Program-made: the position numbers and the translations under genes
NCBI RefSeq assembly: GCF_030161635.1
Contig: NZ_BSUO01000001.1
Coordinates: 3,391,199 to 3,455,198 of the forward strand
Direction of reading: 5' to 3'
DNA from: Mobilicoccus caccae
Lineage (GTDB): Bacteria; Actinomycetota; Actinomycetes; Actinomycetales; Dermatophilaceae
DNA length: 64,000 bases
Notes under the pieces: generated by a model
The model's database searches: none
Seen by the model: the letters and a program-made list of their open reading frames with translations, nothing else
What the model was told of the DNA's origin: nothing
Shown: piece after piece, positions 49,501 through 58,537 of the stretch
Layout: every line of letters starts with the position of its first letter
How positions within the stretch are numbered: the stretch's first letter is position 1

Positions 49501-49791
49501 ACCGGAGGACGACCCGACCCACAGCACCCCGAGGGCGTCGTGGGCGATGCGGGTTCCGTCGGGGCTGAGGCGGACTCCGAAGTTCGTGCCGGCCCCGAGC
49601 CGCACATCGGCGCCGGCGGCCTGCGCCGCGGCGGCGTCAGTGCGTGGGGTCGCGAGGGCCGGGCGGGCGGCGAGATCCATCCCGGCGACGGCTCCGGCCG
49701 CTCCCGCCCCCGCGAGGACGGATCGTCGTGAGACGAGCCATCGGTCCTCTGATCGGGGATCGTTCGGCCGGGCAGGGGAGGTGAGCGTCAT
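46514..49791 (-). CDS. Tat-exported amidohydrolase with TolB-like WD40/PD40 propeller (one frameshift)
   Basis: A 1092-aa secreted hydrolase. A Tat signal at residues 20-40 (SRRSVLAGAGAAGAVAGM) is followed by PD40 beta-propeller repeats to about residue 600 (DYDDIAQPDWSPDGKLIAY, EPRWSPDGRYLAFSS, PTWSPDGKRIAFV and more) and an amidohydrolase domain to about 1040 with the metal site DAHHHREMAG and the ...GADQTEHIGA stretch. The frame breaks in the C run 48967-48970 (SLMRGDAPLVEG|ETVYPFRV); one base rejoins it. Substrate unknown: this fusion type is classed among cyclic-imide or organic hydrolases. Confidence 0.87.
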
Positions 49792-50002
49792 CAGGGGTCT
49801 CCAAGCGTCGTTGCAGGGGAACCCACGTCATCCTGGGTTCACCCGTCATTTCGGACAAGAGGACGGACCACCTTGTGGGACAAGGAGAGACGTCGGGTGC
49901 TCGACGAGACCAGCGAGACCGACGAGGCTCGGCGAGGCTTGAGGAGGCCGTCTACGGGATACCCTCCGCTCATCGCTCGTGCCGGCTCGACGAGGAGTCC
50001 CC

Positions 50003-51511
50003 GTGTCCGATCTGCTCCGCGGCAGTACCGTCGCCGACCTCGTCCGTCGTAGCGCCCGCAGGGTCGGTGCGCGCACGGCCGTCGAGTTCGGCGAACGCTC
50101 CTGGACCTACACCGACCTCGACGACGCCGTCACGCGCGTGGCCGCCCACCTGGTGGGGCTCGGCCTGGGCAAGGGCGACCGCGTCGCGGCGTTCGGCAAG
50201 AACTCCGACGCCTATCTCATCGCCTTCCTCGCCTGCGCCCGCGCCGGCATCGTCCACGTGCCGATCAACAACCAGCTCACCGGGTCCGAACTCGGGTACC
50301 TGCTGACGCAATCGGGGGCGGCGGCCGTCCTCGTCGATCCCGCGTTGCGCGCGACGCTGGAGACCACCACCGTCCCGCCGCACGTGCTGGCCCTGCGCGA
50401 CGAGGACGGCAGCCTCATCGACATCGCCCGGTCCGGGGAGGTGCCCGAGCTCGACGTCGACGTCCGCGACGGCGACCTGTGCCAGTTGCTCTACACCTCG
50501 GGCACGACCTCGGCACCCAAGGGCGCGATGCTCACCCACCGGGCGTTCCTGCACGAGTACGTGTCGTGCCTGGTGGCCCTCGACCTGCGCGAGGACGACG
50601 ACCCGCTGCACGTCATGCCGCTCTACCACTCGGCGCAGATGCACGTGTTCCTCATGCCCTGGCTGGCGGTCGGCGCGCGGAACACCGTCCTGGAGGTCCC
50701 CGACCCCGCCGAGATCCTGCGCCGCATGGAGGCCGACGGGCATCGGGCGTTCTTCGCGGCCCCGACGTTGTGGGTGGCCCTCGCCAACCATCCGGACTTC
50801 GGCACCCGCGACCTGTCCCGCCTGCGCAAGGCGTACTACGGGGCGTCGATCATGCCCGGCCCGGTCCTCGCGCGCATCCAGGACAAGCTGCCCGACCTGG
50901 GCTTCTACAACTGCTTCGGTCAGTCCGAGATCGCCCCGCTCGCGAGCGTCCTCCGCCCGGAGGAACACGCCGACCGCCCGAACTCCGCGGGCCGCGCCGT
51001 GCTGTTCGTCGAGATGCGTGTCGTCGACGGCTCGGGTGCGGACGTCGCGCCCGGCGACAAGGGTGAGGTCTTCTACCGCAGTCCACAACTGTGTGAGGGG
51101 TACTGGGAGTCGCCCAGTGAGTCGGAGGCCGCGTTCGCGGGTGGATGGTTCCACTCCGGCGACCTCGTGACCATGGATGACGAGGGCTACATCACGGTCG
51201 TCGACCGCGTGAAGGACGTCATCAACACCGGCGGTGTCCTGGTGGCCTCCCGCGAGGTGGAGGACGCGCTGTACACCCACCCGGCCGTCGCCGAGGTCGC
51301 CGTCGTGGGCGCCCCCGACGAGACGTGGGTGGAGGCCGTGCACGCCCATGTCGTGCTGCGACCCGACGCGCAGGTCACCCCCGAGGAGTTGCGCGCCCAC
51401 GTCCGCGAGCGCCTCGCGGCCTTCAAGGTGCCCAAGGAGATCCACTTCCTGCCCGACCTGCCGCGCAACGCCTCGGGCAAGATCCTCAAGCGGGAGTTGC
51501 GAGAGTCCTGA
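50003..51511 (+). CDS. Acyl-CoA synthetase (AMP-binding, FadD-like)
   Basis: ATP-dependent acyl-adenylate and acyl-CoA formation, 502 aa. P-loop LLYTSGTTSAPKGAML, YNCFGQSEIAPL motif, hinge GDLVTMDDEGYITVVDRVKD, and the catalytic Lys in NASGKILKREL. Chain-length specificity cannot be told. Start GTG 50003 (VSDLLRGSTVADLVRRSARR) has GAGGAG at 6 nt; longer starts are weaker. Divergent from the amidohydrolase gene. Confidence 0.9.
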   Translation: MSDLLRGSTVADLVRRSARRVGARTAVEFGERSWTYTDLDDAVTRVAAHLVGLGLGKGDRVAAFGKNSDAYLIAFLACARAGIVHVPINNQLTGSELGYLLTQSGAAAVLVDPALRATLETTTVPPHVLALRDEDGSLIDIARSGEVPELDVDVRDGDLCQLLYTSGTTSAPKGAMLTHRAFLHEYVSCLVALDLREDDDPLHVMPLYHSAQMHVFLMPWLAVGARNTVLEVPDPAEILRRMEADGHRAFFAAPTLWVALANHPDFGTRDLSRLRKAYYGASIMPGPVLARIQDKLPDLGFYNCFGQSEIAPLASVLRPEEHADRPNSAGRAVLFVEMRVVDGSGADVAPGDKGEVFYRSPQLCEGYWESPSESEAAFAGGWFHSGDLVTMDDEGYITVVDRVKDVINTGGVLVASREVEDALYTHPAVAEVAVVGAPDETWVEAVHAHVVLRPDAQVTPEELRAHVRERLAAFKVPKEIHFLPDLPRNASGKILKRELRES

Positions 51512-51588
51512 CCTGGCGCGCGCCGGGGCCGGGCGGTGGCGCAGAATGCACCGCATGACCATCGACGCGCCGATCGGCTGAGGGCGGG

Positions 51589-52512
51589 ATGCTCGGGGCC
51601 CTGACGGGTTTCGCGACGATCGGGATCGTCATCGCCGTCGGCGCGCTCGTGGCCCACCTCGGGCTGTTCGACATGCAGGCCCAGACGATGCTGTCGCGGC
51701 TGGCGTTCTTCGTGGCCAGCCCCGCGCTCATGCTGCTGACGATCGGTGAGTCCGACGTCGCGCACGTGCTGTCGGCCAACCTCGTCGCGAGCGTGGCCTC
51801 GGTGGTCGTCACCGCGTCGATCCTGCTGGTCATCGCGCGATGGCGGTGGCGGATGAGCGCCGGCGAGGCGACGATCGGCGCGCTGAGCACCACCTACGTC
51901 AACGCCGGCAACCTCGGCATCCCGGTCGCCGCCTACGTCCTCGGCGACGCCTCGCTCGTCGCGCCCACCCTGTTGATCCAGTTGCTGGTCATGGCGCCCC
52001 TGTCGCTCGCGATCCTCGACCGGTTCGTCCGCGGCGGCGGCGGAGGCGTGCGGCGCACCGTGCTCGGGGCCCTGTCCAACCCGCTGACCGTCGGCTCCCT
52101 GCTCGGTCTGGCGCTCGGGCTCAGCGGGTGGACGCTGCCGGAGGTGATCCACGCGCCGCTCGACCTCATCGCCCAGATGGCCGTCCCGGCGATGCTGCTG
52201 GCCTACGGGATCGCCCTGCGCCTCGGCCCCGGACTCGGCGCCGGCCTCGGCCGCAAACTGTGGGTGACGTGCTCGCTCAAACTGCTCGTGCAGCCGTTCG
52301 TCGCCTACGCGGCCGGGCACTGGATCCTCGGAGCCTCCGGAGCCCCGCTCCTGGCGATCGTCATCACCGCCGCCCTGCCGACGGCGCAGAACATCTTCGT
52401 GTACGCCAGCCGCTACGACGTCGGTACCGCCCTGGCCCGCGACACCATCCTCATCACGACCATCGGCTCGGTCCCGGTCATCCTCACCGCCACCCTGCTC
52501 CTCTCCCCCTGA
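51589..52512 (+). CDS. AEC-family transporter (auxin efflux carrier type)
   Basis: 307 aa with ten TM helices, e.g. FATIGIVIAVGALVAHLGL, LSRLAFFVASPALMLLTIGE and the family hallmark STTYVNAGNLGIPVAAYV. Usually exports or imports carboxylates or amino acids. ATG 51589 starts 77 bp after the acyl-CoA ligase, so cotranscription is possible but not shown; a GGCGGG-like site precedes it. Convergent with the XRE regulator. Confidence 0.88.
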   Translation: MLGALTGFATIGIVIAVGALVAHLGLFDMQAQTMLSRLAFFVASPALMLLTIGESDVAHVLSANLVASVASVVVTASILLVIARWRWRMSAGEATIGALSTTYVNAGNLGIPVAAYVLGDASLVAPTLLIQLLVMAPLSLAILDRFVRGGGGGVRRTVLGALSNPLTVGSLLGLALGLSGWTLPEVIHAPLDLIAQMAVPAMLLAYGIALRLGPGLGAGLGRKLWVTCSLKLLVQPFVAYAAGHWILGASGAPLLAIVITAALPTAQNIFVYASRYDVGTALARDTILITTIGSVPVILTATLLLSP

Positions 52513-52538
52513 GTGAGAAGCCCCGCTCGCCGTCACGT

Positions 52539-52654
52539 CGGAGGAAGAACAACACCGACGACATCGACGAGGGGCACTCGCGTCGGCGAGGCGCCTGACC
52601 TGCGGTGACGCTGGATCGGCACTGCCCCATGTTGTCCGTGTTGTTCTTCGTCCG
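52539..52654. repeat. 26-bp imperfect inverted repeat between convergent genes
   Basis: Left arm 52539-52564 (cggaggaagaacaacacc...) and right arm 52629-52654 (its reverse complement) differ at 3 of 26 positions, with a 64-nt interior containing GGGGCA/TGCCCC that extends the pairing after a short gap. Much longer than a usual terminator; it could be a bidirectional terminator or the remains of a small inverted-repeat element. Confidence 0.6.
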
Positions 52655-52677
52655 CGCCGACCGTGGCAGCCGCGGCC

Positions 52678-53023
52678 TCAGAACTCGTCGTCGGGTGCGT
52701 CGGCCTCCTCGGCCGAGACCCGCTCGGCCTTGCGCCGCGCGGAGGAGCCCCATCATCTTGTCGGCGACACCGTCGAGGCGGCCCTTGCGACGTTCGCGTG
52801 CATTCATCTCAGTTCTCCCCTCGGGTAGTGGAAACAGGTCCTCGACGCGGGCGTCCAGCGTGCGGGCGATGCGCAGGGCGAGGTACACGCTCGGGGCGTG
52901 CTCGCCACGTTCGATCGAGATGATCGTCTGCCGCGAGACACCCACGGCTGCAGCGAGTTCGGCCTGCGTCGTCCGTTGTTCGCGTCGACGCGCGCGCACG
53001 GCCACGACGGTGGCGGCGGTCAT
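52678..53023 (-). CDS. XRE-family (Cro/CI-type) transcriptional regulator (frameshift)
   Basis: 114-115 aa. HTH residues 10-60 (RRREQRTTQAELAAAVGVSR QTIISIERGEHAPS), followed by a short helical linker. The visible frame then drifts into the intergenic repeat; a shift near 52737-52750, inside GCGCGG or the GGGG run, restores an acidic tail (VSAEEADAPDDEF) ending in TGA at 52678. Both a 2-bp loss in the CG repeat and a 1-bp gain in the G run explain it. ATG 53023. Twin palindromes upstream are the likely operators, so it is probably autorepressed; its other targets are not clear. Confidence 0.75.
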
Positions 53024-53047
53024 GCGGATTCCGATCAGTCAGGCTTA

Positions 53048-53088
53048 CTTGACATTCGAAGTCAAGCATTCTTGACACGACATGTCAA
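53048..53088. promoter_or_regulatory. Twin palindromic operators of the XRE regulator
   Basis: CTTGAC-ATTCGAA-GTCAAG (53048-53066) and TTGACA-CGACA-TGTCAA (53072-53088) lie 24 bp apart in the promoter of the regulator (minus) and about 200 bp before the transhydrogenase gene (plus). Both share TTGAC half-sites, as expected for co-bound Cro/CI dimers. They include TTGACA -35-like boxes. Confidence 0.7.
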
Positions 53089-53283
53089 ACAAACCCGACA
53101 TCAGTGGGGCATCTGCGCTGAGTGCGGCCCCGCCACCGCCGCACCCACCGCCCGTGGGACAGCCCTTGCGCCGGCCTCACCTCGGGGGCAGGCTTCGGCA
53201 CAACACCGGATCGACGCCGATCAGGGGGCCCACGTGTCGACGCATCCGTCCCCACGCGCCCCCGACACCGCCAAGGAGGCACC

Positions 53284-54570
53284 ATGACCGACGGCCGCAC
53301 CGAGGAGACGATCTTCACCTGGGGCGCACCCCCGCTGAAGTTCGGAGCCGGCGCCCTCGACGAGATCGGTTTCGACATCAGCCAGTACGGCGTGAAGCGG
53401 GTTCTCGTGCTCACCGACGAGAAGCTGGAGAAGCTCGGTTTCGCCCAGCGGGTCGTCGACTCCCTGTCGCGCCACGGCATCGGGGCCGGCGTGTTCGGGC
53501 ACGTGCACGTCGAGCCGACCGACAAGAGCTTCACCGAGGCCGTCGACTTCGCGCGCGAGGGCGGGCCGTGGGACGCCTATGTCGCCATCGGCGGCGGCTC
53601 GGTCATCGACACGGCCAAGGCGGTCAACCTCCTGCTCACCGACGGCGGAGAACTGTTCGACTACCTCAACGCCCCCATCGGCGACGCCCGTACACCCTCA
53701 GGGCAACTCAAGCCCCTGTTCGCCGTGCCGACCACGGCCGGCACCGGCGCGGAGTCGACGGCGATGTGCATCCTCGACGTGCTGTCGATGAAGGTGAAGA
53801 CGGGCATCAGTCACTGGCGGCTGCGCCCGACGATGGCGATCGTCGACCCGCTGCTGACCCTGTCCCTGCCGCCCGAGGTCACCGCCGCCGCGGGCATGGA
53901 CATCGTGTGCCACGCGCTGGAGTCCTACACCGCCCGCTGGTACGCCGATCACGACCGCAAGCAGCCGGAGGCGCGGGTCACCTACTGCGGCTCCAACCCG
54001 GTCTCCGACCTGTGGTGCGAGCGGGCGATGACGTTGCTGGCGGGGTCGTTCCGCACGGCCGTGGAGCGCGGTGAGGACGACCTGCAGGCGCGCTCGGACA
54101 TGATGATGGCCGCCACGTTCGCCGGGATGGGCTTCGGCAACGCCGGCGTGCACATCCCCCACGCCAACGCCTACCCGATCGCGGGCATGGTCAAGGAGTA
54201 TCGGCCCCAGAACTATCCGCAGGGTGAGGCGATGGTGCCGCACGGCGAGTCGGTGTCGTTGACCGCACCCGAGGCGTTCCGGTTCTCCTTCGAGACCAAC
54301 CCCGAGCGGCACCTGCGCGCCGCGTCGCTCCTCGCCCCGAACGCCGACACGCACTCCGACCCGCGCGAGCAACTGCCCAGCGTGCTCACCCGGCTCATGC
54401 GCGACATCGGCATCCCCAACGGCATCTCCGCGGTCGGCTACACCGAGGCCGACATCCCCGAACTGGTGCCCGGCACGATGAAGCAGCAGCGCCTGCTCTC
54501 CACCTGCGCCAAGACCCCCACCGAGGAGGACATCGCCGCGATCTTCACGGGATCGCTGCAGAACTGGTGA
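53284..54570 (+). CDS. Hydroxyacid-oxoacid transhydrogenase / iron-containing alcohol dehydrogenase
   Basis: A group III (iron-dependent) alcohol dehydrogenase, 428 aa, resembling ADHFE1-type hydroxyacid-oxoacid transhydrogenase. IGGGSVIDTAKAVNLLL binds NAD(H); the metal site is GMDIVCHALESYTARWYAD and HIPHANAYPIAG. Oxidises 4-hydroxybutyrate or L-3-hydroxybutyrate coupled to 2-ketoglutarate in this subfamily. Start ATG 53284 has AAGGAGG. The XRE operators lie upstream, so regulation by that protein is possible. Confidence 0.88.
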   Translation: MTDGRTEETIFTWGAPPLKFGAGALDEIGFDISQYGVKRVLVLTDEKLEKLGFAQRVVDSLSRHGIGAGVFGHVHVEPTDKSFTEAVDFAREGGPWDAYVAIGGGSVIDTAKAVNLLLTDGGELFDYLNAPIGDARTPSGQLKPLFAVPTTAGTGAESTAMCILDVLSMKVKTGISHWRLRPTMAIVDPLLTLSLPPEVTAAAGMDIVCHALESYTARWYADHDRKQPEARVTYCGSNPVSDLWCERAMTLLAGSFRTAVERGEDDLQARSDMMMAATFAGMGFGNAGVHIPHANAYPIAGMVKEYRPQNYPQGEAMVPHGESVSLTAPEAFRFSFETNPERHLRAASLLAPNADTHSDPREQLPSVLTRLMRDIGIPNGISAVGYTEADIPELVPGTMKQQRLLSTCAKTPTEEDIAAIFTGSLQNW

Positions 54571-54607
54571 GGGTCGCGCCCGATCGCGCCGTCTCGCGCG
54601 CCGGGCC

Positions 54608-54709
54608 TCACTCGTCCGGGTTCGCCCGGAGGTGCAGCAGGGCGGCGAGCAGACCTCCCCAGATGACGGCGAGGTAGCAGAGCATCATGATCAGGGCGGC
54701 GGTGCTCAT
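54608..54709 (-). CDS. metS: MetS-type small subunit of the NSS transporter (33 aa)
   Basis: A 33-residue one-TM protein (MSTAALIMMLCYLAVIWGG ... LLHLRANPDE) encoded directly after the transporter, with ATG overlapping its stop (ATGA). In Corynebacterium the MetP transporter needs such a MetS peptide for methionine/alanine uptake, so this is a strong functional match despite the size. It is too short for routine ORF calling. Confidence 0.82.
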   Translation of the reverse strand: MSTAALIMMLCYLAVIWGGLLAALLHLRANPDE

Positions 54710-56325
54710 TCCGAGTCCTCCTTGCTGGGGGTGTGAGGCCGTCCGTCATCGGAGCGGGAGTCGCGGCGAGGACCGTCCACGCGGGCGGCCTCGGCCTCCT
54801 CGCGCGGGTCGTCGAGGTCGACCCCGGCGGCGAGATGGTCCTCGTTCCGCCAGGGCACGAAGGTCATCAGCACCGCCAGGACGACGATGCCGCCCACGAC
54901 TCCCCACCCGAACGTCGCCAGCAGGGCCCCGGGTAGATCTTCGTACCCGTCCCGCAGGAGGGTGATGACGGACTGTGTGGCGGTCCACCCGAGGATCAGT
55001 GGCGTGACGATCCCGAGACACACCGTCCACCAGCCGCCGATCTTGAACGAGCCGACCCCGTTCAGGTGACGGGCGAGCATCGGGGTCTTGCGCACCACCC
55101 ACACGACGACGACCACCATGACGAGCGTGTTCGACACCAGCAGCACGTTGTTGATCCAGTTGTCGACGACGTCGAGGGTGTTCAGGCCGGTCGTCGTCGG
55201 GAAGATCGAGATGGACACGATCGCGGCCACCGTGCCCACCGACAACGTCGCGGCCCGGTGGCTGATGCCGAACTTCTCCGAGATCGCCATCGCCGGCGGC
55301 TGCAGGATCGACACCAGGGAGGTGATGCCGGCGAAGACGAGGGTGAGGAAGAAGAGCGACCCGAAGATCTGGCCGAACGGCATCTGCGAGATGAGGGTCG
55401 GGAACGCGACGAACGCCAGGCCTGGCCCACCCGCGGCCGCCTCGGAGACGGGGACGCCGGACTGCGCTGCAAGGAATCCGAGCGCGGCGAACACGCCGAT
55501 GCCGGCGAGCACCTCGAACGCCGAGTTCGAGAACCCGACGACCAGTCCCGACGCGGTGAGGTTGGTCCGCCGCTTCAGGTGCGAGGCGTAGGTGAGCATC
55601 GCGCCGAAGGCGACCGACAGGGAGAAGAAGATCTGACCGTAGGCGGCGATCCACACCTGCGGGTCACCCAGGGCGGCCCAGTTCGGGGTGAAGAAGGCGT
55701 CGAGCCCGGCCATGGCGCCCGGGAGGAACAGCGAACGGATGACCAGCCCGATGAACAGGGCGATGAGCAGGGGCAGCAGGAACCGGTTGAGACGGCCGAT
55801 ACCCCTCTCCACGCCGATGGCGACGATGGCGATGTTGACGACCCACACGAGGACCAGCGGGATGGCCACGGTGGGTACGAGACCGCCGAACATCGTCGCC
55901 TCGCCCTGCTGCAGGAAGGTGCCGGCGAAGAACGCCTCGGCGTCGTCGCCCCAGGCCAGTGTCAGCGAGAACCAGGCGTAGCTGGCGGCCCAGGCGATGA
56001 CGCACGCGTAGAACGTCGCGATCGCGAGGCACATGAGCACCTGCACCCAACCGAACGGCTCGGTCCACCGACTCAGTCGGCGGAAGGCGAGCGGTGGCGA
56101 GCCGCGGAACTTGTGCCCCAACGCGTAATCGAGGAACAGCAACGGGATGCCGGCCGTGAGCAACGCCACGAGGTAGGGGATGAGGAAGGCGCCACCGCCG
56201 GAGGAGTAGGCCACGTACGGATACCGCCAGATGTTGCCCAGTCCGACTGCCGATCCGATGGCGGCGAGGATGAACACGGTCCGTGACGAGAACGCCTCAC
56301 GATGGACGGTACGGGCGACGGTCAT
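54706..56325 (-). CDS. metP: Sodium-dependent neurotransmitter-type transporter (MetP, NSS family)
   Basis: Na+-coupled amino acid importer, 539 aa with 12 TM helices. TM1 reads RTVFILAAIGSAVGLGNIWR (Na+ site GSAVGLGN) followed by a GGGAFLIPYLVAL segment; the Na1/Na2 residues of the family are present. Acidic C-terminal tail (DDPREEAEAARVDG...). The MetS peptide gene overlaps downstream. The pair is likely to carry methionine and/or alanine. The gene follows the MarR gene on the same strand with a 125-bp gap. Confidence 0.9.
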   Translation of the reverse strand: MTVARTVHREAFSSRTVFILAAIGSAVGLGNIWRYPYVAYSSGGGAFLIPYLVALLTAGIPLLFLDYALGHKFRGSPPLAFRRLSRWTEPFGWVQVLMCLAIATFYACVIAWAASYAWFSLTLAWGDDAEAFFAGTFLQQGEATMFGGLVPTVAIPLVLVWVVNIAIVAIGVERGIGRLNRFLLPLLIALFIGLVIRSLFLPGAMAGLDAFFTPNWAALGDPQVWIAAYGQIFFSLSVAFGAMLTYASHLKRRTNLTASGLVVGFSNSAFEVLAGIGVFAALGFLAAQSGVPVSEAAAGGPGLAFVAFPTLISQMPFGQIFGSLFFLTLVFAGITSLVSILQPPAMAISEKFGISHRAATLSVGTVAAIVSISIFPTTTGLNTLDVVDNWINNVLLVSNTLVMVVVVVWVVRKTPMLARHLNGVGSFKIGGWWTVCLGIVTPLILGWTATQSVITLLRDGYEDLPGALLATFGWGVVGGIVVLAVLMTFVPWRNEDHLAAGVDLDDPREEAEAARVDGPRRDSRSDDGRPHTPSKEDSE

Positions 56326-56450
56326 GTGCGGCCCTTTCGGCTCGACGGGGGAAGACCAGCCTGCACCAGCAGCACGGCGGCTCGGAGAGATCCCCGGGAC
56401 CTGAATCGCCGCGGTCGGTCCTTCGTCGGCGAGCGGTCGACGCCGCGCGA

Positions 56451-56975
56451 TCAGTGGCGCCGTCGGATGTCCAGGTCGGTCCGACCGGCGACGAGTTTGT
56501 CGAGCAGCCCGACGAGTTGGGCCTGTTCGGACTCGGTCAGGCCACCCGCCCAGTCGACCTCCCGGTCGTGGTGGGCGCGGAACGCCTCGGTGATCTCGGC
56601 CACCCCGGCGGGGGTCAGTGCGAGCCTGATCGACCGGCCGTCCTCGGGGTCACGCTCCCGACTGACGACCCCGTCCTCGACGAGGGAGCGCAGGAGGTTG
56701 GACAGCGCCGCCCGTGACATGCCGGTGAGTTCGGCCGCGCCCTTGGCCTCGATGGGGCCGGCGAGCCAGAGCACGTAGAGGACACGGAACGCCGCCCAGG
56801 ACCGCCCGCGCGGCCGGTGCACCGTCGACTCCAGGTCGTAGGTGACGATCCCCGAGGCCCGGTTGAGCATGAGCAACAATTCGGTGACCTCAGCGCGTTC
56901 GTAGCCGAATTCGTCGGCCAGCCGCCGACGCGCGAGCGAGGCGAAGGTCCAGAAATCGAGCGGCTCCCGTTCCAT
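56451..56975 (-). CDS. MarR-family transcriptional regulator
   Basis: 174 aa winged-helix regulator with a long N-terminal helix (MEREPLDFWTFASLARRRLA) and the DNA-binding stretch AAELTGMSRAALSNLLRSLV, then VVSRERDPEDGRSIRLALT (wing). ATG 56975 has GGAGGGGG at 5 nt; a longer in-frame start adds 17 residues. It is divergent from hmgA, so it probably represses the homogentisate operon until an aromatic intermediate binds. Confidence 0.9.
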   Translation of the reverse strand: MEREPLDFWTFASLARRRLADEFGYERAEVTELLLMLNRASGIVTYDLESTVHRPRGRSWAAFRVLYVLWLAGPIEAKGAAELTGMSRAALSNLLRSLVEDGVVSRERDPEDGRSIRLALTPAGVAEITEAFRAHHDREVDWAGGLTESEQAQLVGLLDKLVAGRTDLDIRRRH

Positions 56976-57214
56976 GTCCCCCTCCTTCGTCCCGCCGAGC
57001 ACCCCCGCCGGAACAGCCCCTGCCACCCCGGCCCCGCCACGCTACCCGGCCGGGCCGCAGGCGCCGGGCGGAACCTCCCCCGCGGCGCCCGCACGGCGAT
57101 CGATCTGCCCGCGTCGACCGAGATAGGCGATTCGGGACCGCCCGACCCCGGACTCGGCGAGGATGGCCCTCTGAGATATCGCGCTCCGACCCCGCGCGGG
57201 CGGCCGCTTCGCTA

Positions 57215-57235
57215 GGGTCAAAAGTAATACATCGA
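57215..57235. promoter_or_regulatory. Candidate hmgA promoter/MarR operator
   Basis: The AT-rich strip after TAGGGT contains an imperfect palindrome centred on ATCGAT (AATACATCGATTGACT). It lies between the divergent MarR and hmgA genes, where a MarR dimer would block hmgA. The palindrome is imperfect. Confidence 0.35.
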
Positions 57236-57268
57236 TTGACTACCTCGACGAAGAGAGCGAGGGACACC

Positions 57269-58537
57269 GTGCCCTACTACCGCAACATCGGTCACGTCCC
57301 GCCCAAGCGGCACACCCAGCACCGCGACCAGGCCGGCCACCTCTACTACGAGGAGCTCATGGGCGAAGAGGGATTCTTCTCCGACTCCTCGCTGCTCTAC
57401 CACCGGTCCATCCCCTCGGCGATCTCCGAGTCGCGAAAGTGGCCGATCGAGGATCTCTCACTCACCCCGAACCACCCCCTGCTCCCCCTGCACCTGCAAC
57501 TGCACGAGCTGTTCGGCGCGGGGGCGGAGAAGGGCGTCGACGCCGTCACCGGTCGGCGCCTCATCCTGGGCAACCCCGACGTGCGCATCACGTACGCGGC
57601 CTGCGACACGATCAGCCCGTGGTACCGCAACGCCGTCGGCGACGAATGCGTCTACGTCGAGCGAGGCAACGCCCGCCTTGAGACGGTCTTCGGCGCCTTC
57701 GACGTGCGCGAAGGTCACTACGCGATGATCCCCCGCGCCACGACGCACCGCTGGCTGCCGGTCGCCGAGGGCGACGAGGGGTACGTCGAACCGCTGCGGC
57801 TGTACTTCATCGAGGCGAACAGCCACATCGGCCCGCCCAAGCGCTACCTCAGCAGGTTCGGGCAGCTCCTCGAGCACAGCCCGTACTGCGAGCGCGACTA
57901 CACGGTGCCGACGGCGCCCCTGCTGGCCGAGGACGTCGGTGACGACCCCGACGCGCCCACCGAGGTCTACATCAAGCACCGCGGCAACGGCCCCGCCGGC
58001 ATCGGCGGCACCATCCACGTCATCCCGTTCCACCCGCTCGACGTCGTGGGCTGGGACGGCTGCCTGTACCCGTTCCTGTTCCACATCAGCGACTACGAGC
58101 CGCTGACCGGCCGGGTGCACCAGCCGCCGCCCACGCATCAGGTGTGGGAGGGCAACAACTTCGTGGTCTGCAACTTCGTGCCGCGCAAGGTGGACTACCA
58201 CCCGCTGTCCATCCCGGTGCCCTACTACCACAGCAACGTCGACTCGGATGAGGTCATGTTCTACACGGCCGGCAACTACGAGGCCCGCAAGGGTTCGGGC
58301 ATCGACCGCGGGTCGATCTCGCTGCACCCGGGCGGGCACGCGCACGGTCCACAGCCGGGGGCGATGGAAGCCTCGCTCGGGGCGGAGTACTTCGATGAGA
58401 CGGCGGTCATGGTCGACACCTTCCGTCCGTTGGACCTCGGCGAAGGCGCTCTGGCCTGCAACGACCCCCGCTACCAGTACTCCTGGACCGGCGGGAAGCC
58501 CGGCGGATCGACACCAGGGCCCGAGGGCCCGAGATGA
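57269..58537 (+). CDS. hmgA: Homogentisate 1,2-dioxygenase
   Basis: Fe(II)-dependent ring cleavage of homogentisate to maleylacetoacetate in tyrosine/phenylalanine breakdown. 422 aa: PYYRNIGHVPPKRHTQ near the start, FLFHISDYEPLTGRVHQPPP, the iron-site region SISLHPGGHAHGPQPGAMEA. GTG 57269 follows GAGGGA. First gene of a three-gene operon; its stop overlaps the next ATG (ATGA). Putative operator of the divergent MarR upstream. Confidence 0.94.
   Translation: MPYYRNIGHVPPKRHTQHRDQAGHLYYEELMGEEGFFSDSSLLYHRSIPSAISESRKWPIEDLSLTPNHPLLPLHLQLHELFGAGAEKGVDAVTGRRLILGNPDVRITYAACDTISPWYRNAVGDECVYVERGNARLETVFGAFDVREGHYAMIPRATTHRWLPVAEGDEGYVEPLRLYFIEANSHIGPPKRYLSRFGQLLEHSPYCERDYTVPTAPLLAEDVGDDPDAPTEVYIKHRGNGPAGIGGTIHVIPFHPLDVVGWDGCLYPFLFHISDYEPLTGRVHQPPPTHQVWEGNNFVVCNFVPRKVDYHPLSIPVPYYHSNVDSDEVMFYTAGNYEARKGSGIDRGSISLHPGGHAHGPQPGAMEASLGAEYFDETAVMVDTFRPLDLGEGALACNDPRYQYSWTGGKPGGSTPGPEGPR

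Noticed and set aside
49979..50002. Upstream start for the acyl-CoA ligase
   Set aside because: Adds eight residues not typical of the family; GTG 50003 has the better-spaced GAGGAG.
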